Positions 1-12,010 of a DNA stretch of 64,000 nt are shown here, piece by piece (the stretch's first letter is position 1; each line of letters begins with the position of its first letter). Source of the stretch: Whitmania pigra (taxonomy: Eukaryota > Annelida > Clitellata > Hirudinida > Haemopidae); the NCBI GenBank assembly GCA_021613335.1, contig JAJTWR010000299.1:722501-786500 (forward strand). Reading direction: 5' to 3'. The translations under genes and the position numbers were made by a program. The notes beneath the pieces were generated by a model. It was not told the origin of the DNA, searched no databases, and saw nothing but the letters and a program-made list of their open reading frames with translations.

Positions 1-173
1 AACCAAATCCGTGCTTATAAAACTTCAGCCTCGATGGGCGGAACTATTTGATGGGTTTGAATATTTATGCTTTCAATTAACCGTCTGAATGTTCGTCGTT
101 AGAGCAGCCATGTGTTCAACATCCATGTATTGACGTGGCCCTGTGGGGTAAGCCATTGCTCGCCTGATTACCT

Positions 174-325
174 GATGGATGGATGGACGGATGGATGGAT
201 AGATGAATAGATGGATGGATAGATGGATGGATGGATGGATGGATGGACGGACGGACGGACGGACGGACGGACGGATGGATGGATGGATGGATGGATGGAT
301 GGATGGATGGATGGATGGATGGAAG
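174..325. repeat. (ATGG)n microsatellite with ACGG variants
   Basis: Continuous ATGG tetranucleotides with an internal block of ACGG variants around 244-274. The same motif recurs at 650-747 on this strand and as its complement at 2235-2395. Reading frames through it are Pro-Ser-Ile-His repeats and are not genes. Confidence 0.95.
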
Positions 326-649
326 GAGGGATGGGAGAGGGAGTGACGGACGGACGAATAAATGGATGGACTGAAAATGGGTGAATTGAACAAAATCGAA
401 ATCTAATCTACTACGATAAAACAAAAAGTTCAAAGCAATAACCGACTCCATCTTCGAGATCATTATCAAGACGTTAGAGGTTGTCATGACGACGCGGACA
501 TTGTATGTGCGCTGCGTGGAAGAGACAAGAATCATGTAGGAAAAGAGGAATAAGAGTGCCTTGGAGTGCAATAAAATGTCAGTCTGGATTTCAAACTCGA
601 TCCCTTCCATCACTCCTTGCGCCATCCTTCCACATAACGAGCGGATTGC

Positions 650-747
650 TGGACGGACGGGTTTATGGATGGATGGATGGAGGGAGGGATAGATGGATGG
701 ACAGGTGAATAAATGGATGGATTGGTGGAAAGAAAGATGGATGGATT
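650..747. repeat. (ATGG)n degenerate microsatellite
   Basis: Interrupted ATGG/ACGG/AGGG units in the same orientation as the array at 174-325. Confidence 0.85.
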
Positions 748-1472
748 ACGGGCGCATTTAACGCTTAACGGAACTTGGATGGATGCAACCACTAACAATG
801 AGACATCCACTTGTTGAAATAAAATGTAATTATCTCTGCGAAATGATTTTATGGAATAAAGGTGGTTTTATTTCAGAAAATATTTTTATTATCACGCGGT
901 TGTGATAGGATAGTGATTGCGTACTAAAGTTCTTTAGCATATTGCTGGCTTAATGGCACGTGGTATAAAGGCGGGAAAATTGAATCCCATCAGACGTTAC
1001 AACCTGTTGATAGAAATGTTCTTTATTTTTAAAGCCTTTCCTTTATTTAATTTAATATTAATTTATTATTATAATTATTAATTAATATCTACCACATCAT
1101 TACGCTTGTTTAGTGTTATGAAAATACATATTGTTTATCTCAACACATATTCATGTTTCAAATTTAAAATTGAATTTCTTATTTTTGACATTTTTTTTTA
1201 ATTTCATCAATTTTATTCGAGTGACAATCTCTCTGGAATTTTAAAATTTAGACATCTGTAATGTAACAATAAGTTCTGTTTAAATAATATTAAGTAATTG
1301 TGTTTTTATGATCAGTGAGTATTTGTGAGTGTATCCCAGTTTCACTCAGTATTTCTTTGTATGCGCCCTTGATTTCGTTTCTGTTGAGATTTTGAGAGCA
1401 ATTTGGAGATTCATCTGAAGAGCAGTTCAAACATGAATGTTGTTTTGCACGAATAAAAGTTTTTAAGTAAAA

Positions 1473-1538
1473 ATTATTAATATCATTATTATTATTATTG
1501 TTGTTAATATTATTATTGTTATTATTATTATTATATTA

Positions 1539-1635
<97 letters not shown>

Positions 1636-1665
1636 CATCATTATTATTATTTATTATTATTATTA

Positions 1666-1757
<92 letters not shown>
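1473..1757. repeat. (ATT)n microsatellite, about 285 bp
   Basis: Nearly pure ATT trinucleotides with a few GTT and ATC interruptions. The Tyr/Leu/Ile-only frames through it are artefacts. Confidence 0.95.
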
Positions 1758-1759
<2 letters not shown>

Positions 1760-2234
1760 AATAACGACTAACAACAGCGTAAAAAACCAGCTGTAGACAG
1801 TTAAATAATCGGTTCTTGGCGTCTCAAATTCAATTTCACTGAAGAACTCCTGAATGCTTCCGTCCACACGTTCCATTCCCACTTCCGCTGAGCAGACGAG
1901 TCGAATGCATAAAAGTCCCCATAAAATGCCTCCTAGCGGTTCCAGTGGCCACGTAAATCTACCTTTATAAGGTCGAACTGTGATAGTTGAACGCTACATC
2001 AATCTAAAATTTTATTGCTCCTGAGACGCAACTGGCAACCTCGTTCAGACTTTGCTAAGTCAAGTTTTATGGAACTACTTCTCATGCTCTTTTTTCTCAT
2101 CGCTTTTTGTCTTTTTCTTTCATTCCTCTGTTCTCCAGTCGTCCGCCATCTTTCCATCCATTCATCCAAACAACATTTCCATCCGGTCAAGTCATTTTTC
2201 TTCGGGTTCATCCGCCTCTCGATCTCTGACCAAT

Positions 2235-2395
2235 CCTTCCATCCAACTATCCATCCATCCATCTGTCCATAAATCCTTCCATCCATCGATCCATCCATCT
2301 GTCCATACATCTTTCCATCTATCAAGCCATCCATCCATCCATCTGTCCATACATCTTTCCATCCACCGATTCATTCAACCACACAATCCTTCCAT
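2235..2395. repeat. (CCAT)n degenerate microsatellite, inverse orientation
   Basis: Interrupted CCAT units, the complement of the ATGG arrays 1.6-2 kb upstream. The two sets could pair as a long imperfect inverted repeat. Confidence 0.85.
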
Positions 2396-2743
2396 CCTCA
2401 CACATTTGTGAAGATTCATCAGTTTCGTTCGTTTGTTGTGATTGGAATGAATCAAAATATTACGCAATATTTCAGATGAAAACATTGAGACCAAAAACAT
2501 AACAATATTCATATGCGTGTGGTTTGGTCACTACTTTAGCAATGTAATGCAATCATTTTGCAATCTAGTAATACTAGATTAATATATATTATATTATATT
2601 ATATTACATTATATATTATATATATGTTACTATAATATTTAAAATGCATTCCAGTATTACTAGTTAAATTTAAAATTTAAAATTCAATTTCCCAAGAGCA
2701 GCAACAACAACTACTACATCTATTTGAACAATTTTGTTTCCAG

Positions 2744-5700
2744 GGTCGTTGTCAGCGCACCAACCCCCCCTGCAAGTACTTGCACCCCCCTCAACATCTA
2801 AAAGAGCAGCTCCTCCAGAATGGAAGGAACAATCTCATCAGGAGGAATCTTCAAATTAATGCGGCTACAACCTGCTTTCTTCCAGCCATGTACTCCATGG
2901 TAACTGTAGATTATTTATTATTTATAATAACATTAATAATAAGTTTAATTATTTTGTAGATAATAATAATAATATTGTAAATAATAATAATAATAATTTT
3001 AACTATGTAGATAAACATTTAGTTAAATGACTTAAAATATATTCGGTAATTACTTGAAAATTACAATCTCTAAAAAAAAGTTTGTGATTCGAAATTCTGA
3101 TTGAGAAAGAAATTAGATTTTGACAAAAGTTAGCTCGGTTCAAAGGGTCATGTCTCATTTGCATATTCAACGTCGTAGCTGGCACACGACACGAGACTTT
3201 CGACTATAATTAAAGGAAATTATTTTTTGACGAATCCCAGAGGAGAAATGTGATTCGTGATTAAAATAGATTTCTTTATTATGAACACTGTTTATTTTAG
3301 TAATTTTCATTCTAAAATTTTATTTGTTACTTAATTATGACAAGGAATTAATACTTGAATTATAAGTACTCCGTGTAAATATTTTTTTGTTGACAAACAT
3401 ATAATATTTATTAATTATTATTATGTTGTCAATAAATATGTGATAATTAGTAATTATAATATTACATTATTGATTAATAAATTTATAACCGTTCAAATCG
3501 AAAAATTTCGAATCTTCAACTTATTTAAGTCGAATCTCTGATTCCGATTTTGAATTCAAACATGAATAATTTAAAAGCAAAGAATTGTTATTTTAAAAAA
3601 ATATATATATTACACAATTTGATAATAAATGTCATAATTTATGCGTGCCAGGATCGACTTTCAGACATGTTTCAAGTTTTAGTGTAGTTGCAAAAATCTT
3701 TTCACTTTTCAAATCGAATTTTCAGCTCAACACGTCCTTCGGGAATTTTGGATTTTCTGCGGTTTTTTTGTGGTCTTCCTTTGAACTTTCCCCGTTTTCA
3801 TGCTTCGGTTTCAATCCATTTACAAATAACCAGGGATATAAAAGTCATATTAACCAGGAAACTTTAAAACAATTTAACAAAAAAATTCAACGAAAATGTC
3901 GCTGAAAATTAATTCACTCTTCCTTAATTCTGAATATTCTTGTTGTATTCACTCATCAGGGATTCTTTTCATCGTGAGTCTGGTATAATTGTTTTGTTTT
4001 TATCTCTTTATTTCGCTTCCTTCCTTTACGGCAGACATGGAAAATTGAAATCCATTTGTTCTTGTTGCAAGATCACGTGAGAGATGAGCTTCGGGCGGAT
4101 GTTTACGACTTTTCTCGGAAGAAATATTTCCCGGTCCGAGCACAAATACCCATGAACGTGTACTTCGGCTAATCGCTGTCGACCCGGTGGCGACCACTTT
4201 TAATTGCTGTCACACAATGAAACTGTCGTTGCTCAGAAAATGGCTTCCAGGCAGAGAGAAATTGTTGTTTTATTTAATTTGAAATTTTAAAATATCGAGC
4301 TCGGCCATGGAGTGAATTTCTAGGAATGTTGTTGAGTTGTTGTTAAGTTGTTGTTAAGCTGTTGTTGAGTTGTTGTTGAGTTGTTGTTAAGCTGTTGTTA
4401 AGTTGTTGTTAAGTTGTTGTTAAGCTGTTGTTAAGTTGTTGTTAAGTTGTTGTTGAGTTGTTGTTAAGTTGTTGTTAAGTTGTTGTTGAGTTGGTGAATG
4501 TGAAAATTGAAGGACGATGTACAGTTGGAAAGAAGCGATTTCCAGTGACTGAAGTCAATCAATCTCACAGCTGGTGTCAAAAAGACAATTGGGGAGGACA
4601 TTTTCAACTCCTTGGGGTGTTAGTGTGAGCTCGGGACTGTCCTGTAGCGTGCATGAGAGAATAAATGCCATGACTGATTTTACTGCTCACGTTTGTCTGC
4701 CTGTCGCAAAAAGAGAGGTGAACATGCTTTTCTTTCTGGATGAGCGATGTTTCGGTTTTCTCATTTATGGAAATAACAAGAATGCAATGGTATTAAGTAA
4801 ACAGTAATACGTAAGTCATTAGTATTAATAAATTAGTATTAATTAATTAGTAACAAGTAATTAGTAATAAGTATTGGTAAGATGACGTTTTGAGAAGACA
4901 AAACGTATTCTCCTTGATAGACGCATTAGTCTACTGATCTTTAGAATGATGCGACTTTGCCACGATCCGCTGAGAAATCTTCGGACATAATTTTCCAAAG
5001 GCGACCTACAATTGACTCCAATTAAGTGCTCTGGAGTTATTTGTTTGCACTCCGCTGAATATGAAAATGAAAGAATGGAATTAATGAATAATGAATTGCT
5101 TTACCACAAGATGCTCAAAAGAGAGAAATCATTTGAGCGTCTACTCCATGTTTCATCGATTCATCATAATCATGATCTTTTTCGCAATGTTTTTTTAATA
5201 ATTTTTGTTTCCTTTCAAATTTTAACAACACCATCTTGTCCACAACTTTTCCACGTAATTCCAAGGTTCGTGTTTCATTTCATTCCACGAGACAAGGACT
5301 GCTTTAAAATTTCATCTTTCTTCCGATGGGAGGCATTACGTACACATTTGTCCGTCTCTTCAATCCCAGATGAAAATTTGCGATTTATTGAAATTATTTT
5401 CCGCTCGTAAATTCAGCGCAAATGGAGGCTTTAGTGAAATATGGCGTCGTAATCCAAGAGCGGTGATGTTTCCAGATTTTACTCCAAAAATTCATTTCAG
5501 GACAACAAATCATTTTTAAAGAAAAGCAGACGATTAAATTCAATTTATCCCCGCATTGGAAATGGATTCAAATCGATCTCAGCCAATCGGGATTTTTTTC
5601 ATTTTTTCCGATGAAATTTTTATTACAGAAAAAGTGAACATAAAACAATGTAATATCAAATCAAAGTAATTAAAGCACCGAACATCAACCGAACAAAAGA

Positions 5701-8700
5701 GACTCACGATGCAAATTCATAATGTCTTATTAACGACTGCTAATTCCGTTTTCTTGTCGCATATCTTATAATCAAATTAATTAGTTATTAATTCTTAACC
5801 AAACATACATGCATACATTATTCGCTAATTAATTATTCACGTTCCATCTACAAGTATCCACCCCTGATCATCGACGGCAACCACAGTGGATATTTTGCTC
5901 CTCCCGTCCTTGGTACCCCTCTCTCCATCCCTGTCAACTTTCAACTGACAAACAACAACGTGGCCAACAGCAACGCCCTCAACAACAACACTCTTCCTGC
6001 AATCATGCCAGCCACGCAAAACAGCAACATCAACAACAACATCAACAACAATGGCGAACCACAAGAGGTTCCGAAATTTGTCTTTTTTTTTTGTAATTAA
6101 TGTTGTTGTGGTTTTTAAGAACTTTTTCAAATTATTAGATAAAAGATGAACATGTTTGTTCGTTTGTCAAAACTTTGCATTTTTTTTCAAATGTTTCCTT
6201 CCGCAATTCACTCTTCCATCCCCAGTGAATCCTTCCATTTTACATTATTTCCAGCAACTGCTTAATTAATTTTCTCAGGTAAAAATGGACTTCACCATTT
6301 CCCCTGTAGGTGCTCATTGATAGCTTCTACCTGGTACCAAAGATAATAAAGAAGCAAATGCACTTTTCAGCGCGGAGATATTTTTCAAATGAATTTGAAT
6401 AATTTAAAACATGTGAGAGTTTTAAATTTAAAAACAAATGCTCTAAATGAGTCCAGGAAATGTGTGTGTGTGCGACTGGAAAAACAAAGCTGTCCCATTG
6501 CTATAAATGCTGGTTTATGGAATGGGTGGAATGGATTAACAAGCAGAAACTAACTGTGGCGTGGTTCAGGGTTAAGGCGATCAAGTTTTATGGCCCATTG
6601 AGCTGTACGTATGTTTGTTTGTTTGTTTGTTTGTTTGTTTGTGCTTTTTCGGCGACAAACAAACTCCAGCCTGTGCACTCCGAGGATGGTCAAGAGACAC
6701 GTGATCAAGTCAGAACTTCTAACTAGGGCACGTCACTGTGATTCATAACGGCTCGGCTACTCCATGCATAAATTAGAATAAATTTGAATGGATTATATTT
6801 CTTCATGAATATTTCTCATTTCAGAGGATGTCCTACAGTCCGACCACGTCGTCTCCGATTTGCGTCGTCAACCCTGAACAGAGCAACGGTCAGCACTACT
6901 GGCCGCAGGGTCAAATCATAGACTCGAGCCGAGATGCTCTTTCTGCCTACTACTCACCACTAATCTATCAAGTAATTAATTCCTTTTCATTGATTAGACA
7001 TTACGTTTATTCTTTATTTTTTTTTATTTTATGTTTACTGTGTTTGTCGAGTGATTATTACTTTACATGCTCTGACGTTGTTTATTTATTTATTTATTTA
7101 TGACATTCATTTATCAATTCAATTCATTAAGTAAATCAGTGTCTTTTGTTTGTTTTCTTTTACGAATTATTGCTCGTAGAAATCATTTACTTGTATTCTG
7201 AGATTTCCCGCTTGCGACTTATTCTGAACTCAATCAAAAAATAATAACGAAATCAGAAAAATTATCCATCTAGAGCTGATTGTAAGCTAATTGTTCGAAT
7301 ACATTTCAAAGCACACCATTCTCAAATGCGAAAGCAGAAATGCGAAAGATGTGCAACATTATTCCAGCTTCTCGTTCGGCAAGGCCACACACCTGAACTA
7401 AAAAATAATTTCTTTCTCCTTTCAGAACGTAGGTACAACGCCCGGCTACTACTCCACGGTTCTGAAGCCAACCGCGGATAGCAAGACTTGCGCCACCAAC
7501 GGTGGGGGATTGGCCATCTACCCATGTGGTCTCCAGTACACCAATGGCAGCCTGCCACCCAGCCCCTACCACCCCGCCACCATCGCCATTTCGTCTGTGT
7601 GTCAGCCGGCGCAACACTGTTATCCGATTCCGGTGGCCAGTAAGTTGTGTTGATGCTGATGCTGATTATGATGATGATGATGATGCTGATGCAGATGATG
7701 ATGATGCTGATGCTGATTATGATGATGATGCTGATGCAGATGATGATGATGATGCTGATGATGATGATGATTATTATGATGCTGATGATGATGCTGATGG
7801 TTATGATGAATCAATTATTAGATTCACAGTTGAATTTTATTCGAATGGGTGTTCGACGTTTAATATTCTCGTAACTAAATAATGCTAACGACATCGTGAA
7901 AATAGCCAATCGCAAGACAATGGTTATTTATAGCCACCAATGAGGTAAACGGTGGCCGATGGCTAAAACACGACAGGAAACTCAGAGGTGACAAAAGGAG
8001 TTCGGAAATGGTGGCCCTTTTAACCTATCAACGTTCATTTTTCATCGGCCATGACGGCTGTTTCCGAGGCAGGTTCTCAAATGTTTTGATAGATTCAAGT
8101 ATTAATCTTCAAGAAACAGCTTTGGTGTCGTCGCGGTTTTTTAACAGAGGTCACCGAAGTACCGAGTTTTGACTTTTTCGATTCGAAGGGCATTCGATGA
8201 TAAATTATTTTCGACATGAAGCGTGTGTTTAAACTTGATAAATGTCCCCTCGTAAATGAAGATTGTGGACTTCCAATTTCATTAATGGACGGAGTGAATG
8301 TTTCTTTCGGAAATGGTTTTTCCACGTTCTTTTATAAGCACGCCGTGAGGTCTTCCGCTTATCTGGGACATGTGGGGTTATCGATGCCAAGTATTAAGGA
8401 AAGCATCAAAGGATTTTAACCAGACTTTCTCGTAATAAATTTGCCGGTTTAGAAAATCATCCGAGTTTTAATGGAATCTCTCTGCATTTGCATTTTAATG
8501 CGAGATTTTTTTCCCCCCATCCTCCGAAATTTTCATCCAAGTCAGAATCAGCAAAGTTGGGATTTATGTTGGGATTTCAAGGTCGATATTAATGCATCAT
8601 CAGCTTATCAGATTATAAGTTACTATAGCTTCTTTATCAGTTTATTAGTTTATTAGTTGATATCTTCTCTATCAGTTTGGCACGATTTCCTTTCTGTTTT

Positions 8701-11700
8701 TGTAGTCTTTAACGAGAAACATAATTGGGAATGTCGTCGAAATATGGATACTCGGGCAGAATAAAACTATAATGTCCAAAACATGTTTTTGTTATTGTCG
8801 TTGGTGTTGCTGTTGCTGCTGTAGTTGGTGTTGTTGTTGCTGTTAATTGCAATTTTTCATTGTGTCACTTGTGCATTGTTCATTGAGATGTTTCTCATCA
8901 ATACATTCATTATTCACGATATTACAATGGAAATATGAAGACGAACTCAAAACTACTGCCATCCTTTCATCGCTTCCTCTCCTCACCCACCTTCCCACAT
9001 CCATCCACCCTTCCCCCCCCCCCCACCCGATTCTGATCACTCGAGCGTGACTGATGAACAACTCCCTAAAAATTCAGTAGATTGGTTCAGGTGTACCAAT
9101 CAACTATTATATGTTCTTCTGTTCTTCGTGCCATTACAAGTTGGTTCGAGTTTACAGAATAATTATTTGTTATGAAAATCATTTGCAAACGAATAATCTT
9201 TATGTTTGATTTTGAAATTAATCAATGTTAATCAATGTTAATTATGTTAATACGTTAATATGTTAATGCATGTCATGCACATGCTACTCTAATGTGTTCT
9301 TTGCAAAATTTATCTCAAATAAAAATTGACAAAAGAAAAAAAGGAAAAGCAGCATGAAGAGAAATAAAATAAAATTAATAAATAATAATAATAATTAATA
9401 AATAATAATAATAAATCAATAAATATCACTTAACGTAGAATAAAATGAATTTACAAATATTAAAAAAGCAAATGGCCATCATATTCCTCTTAAACGTTAT
9501 ATACGTGCGTCTGTGAATATTTTTTTCAGGACACGACTCAAAATTCACGGATGTGTGCACAGGATGGATTTGGAATTTGAGAGTGTTGCACGAAATATGG
9601 ACGTCACTTTTATTATTCATCAACCGGTGATGAATCCCTCTCGCATCCTGCTTCTGCTATTCGCAAAATCCCCTTTTCATTTTTGTGTTTTGATTTTTTT
9701 TTCCCCCAGCATTTGATTTACACGGTCTCCTTCCGCGCAGACGTTCAGAGAACCGCGCGAAAATTTCTTCAAAGAGGTTGTAAATCAGTAGAGGAACATT
9801 TTTTAGCAATCACTCCGATAAACTACAAATTGTTTTTGGCATTTCCAACTTTGTTATTGGTTTCATTGAATAGACTTAACAAAATTTACGACAACGGATT
9901 AACTAAGCGAATGCAAAACACCATTTCAAACACCAGTTCCGTTGGCGATGTTTTCCTCGACCCGGTTAAGGTCACGAACTTTGTGAAATCTCAAGGTGAC
10001 CATCGCTTTAACATGACGAAGATAAAAACGTGCTCGCGACCGACACATGTGGAACGAAACTTGGAAAATTCCTGCTCCTGTGATGAATGGGATGCGAAAT
10101 TCTCGGAAGTGATTACATCGAGCAGGATCGACACGAGACTGGAGAGATTGTGAACAAGTGGCAAACTTCGTGAAGATCCCGCACATCAAAGAACATTCCA
10201 CTGGAAAATTGTCTCGTCCAGTTTCAGGTCAATCCTCGGAACAATGGCTCAATGAATCGGCTTAGTGCCATTAACACGACCTTATATTAATTGAATTGCT
10301 TTCTCCAGACGACATTGTTTTTTTACTTCCCTCCTTCTATTTTCTGGATAGGGCGAACTATTGGAAGTATAAATCAGAGGGAAAACGAAAGCTCGCTGGT
10401 CTTATTTTGGAGAAGAAGAGTCACAACAAGAATACCTCAGAATACCAGTAATGCTATGCAAATCTCACCTACATGAGAATCGTAACTTGCCGAAACCAGT
10501 CCTCCACCCCAATATTTCACTTCTACTTTTTTACTTTTACTTTGTTTTCGGCCGCTCCCTTCTCCACTCTTTGTGGCTTTATCACATCAAGCATCGGCCA
10601 CGCCGTCCTCACAATCATCATCATCATCATTGTCATCATCGTCATAGTCATCATCATCGTCGTCGTCGTCGTCATCATAATCATTATCATCATCTGGAAA
10701 AGTGGAAATGGTTTTATTGAAAAAAATTTTATTTCAAAATTAATTTCCGCTTCGTGTGTCAAAGCGAAAGTTATTGCCACCTGGATGACCGCTCTGACGA
10801 TAAAGATGATAAAGGCCATCTTAACATCTCCCAATGACTTCCATCAATCCGATCCAGGAAGCTCATGGAGATGAGAGAGGAGGATGAAACAATGGATGAA
10901 ACTGTGAATATAATGTAATAAACGGATGATCAATTGTTGAAACAATCATCATTGGTGGATGATCGATGCCTCAAATAGTGGGTGATCATCGATATTTGAA
11001 AGAGTAAACTTGACATAGTTGAAACAAAGCCAGTGTTGTTGTAACTGCTTTCGGCAGCTATTTTCATCAGACGATGTTTGCAATTGATTCTTAATCATCG
11101 ATCATTTCCAATTACTTCCATACTTTTGTTTTCCACATGTTTTTCCAATCTGCATTTCTTGGAACACTTCTTTGTTGGAACTCGAGTGTGCTCAGTTTCA
11201 TGTGCAACTAACATGTACGCCTTTCGGGGAGTTCGTGTTATTTCCTATTTAATTCAAAGGCATTTTAGTGTTATTAATATATTTTGGTTGTTACAATATG
11301 CAATAATAAAGTATATAATACAATATTATTTTATATAATATATATATATATATATATAAGGAACAATACTATGTACAATACTAAATATTATTACAATAAT
11401 ATAATATTGGTATTATTTATAATTATTTTAGTGAGTTCAGTCGACGGAACTGAATTAAACAATATATATATATTAGTTATTATATCGTGTTGATAACCAC
11501 TGCAGTTATAACGAAGCAGTTTGAACGAGTGAAAGACTCCTTATTTTGTAATTAGATTATGCTAATTAGCACTAAAATTACAAAACAAAGATGGTAGAAT
11601 AATAACCTGGATGATTATGATTATTACTTCCTGATGCCTACAGTCATTTTCATTAGGAAGTGGCATTTGTCCATCTCCTTTTATTGTCGCTCCGTCAGAC

Positions 11701-11814
11701 GAAATTGTTCTGTTCGTGGCGATAAATACTTTAGCCGCGGAAGTGAATTCAAAGCAGAATTGCATAACTGCTTTTGTCTTCCTCGTTGGCAGTCCACTCT
11801 CCTCCTCCTCCTCC

Positions 11815-11856
<42 letters not shown>

Positions 11857-11875
11857 ATCATCATCATCATCATCA

Positions 11876-11956
<81 letters not shown>

Positions 11957-11957
11957 G

Positions 11958-12010
<53 letters not shown>

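Larger units (their letters stand above)
1..2743. other. Upstream intron of muscleblind, repeat-rich
   Basis: No coding exon was recognised before 2744. The stretch holds three ATGG-type arrays, a long ATT array at 1473-1757 and an AT-rich palindromic tract near 2576-2636. Being upstream of an internal zinc-finger exon, it is read as muscleblind intron; this is inference. Confidence 0.5.

Noticed and set aside
9683..10153. 156-codon plus-strand frame and an opposing 91-codon frame in a muscleblind intron
   Set aside because: No recognised family, no splice context, and the opposite strand is equally open.
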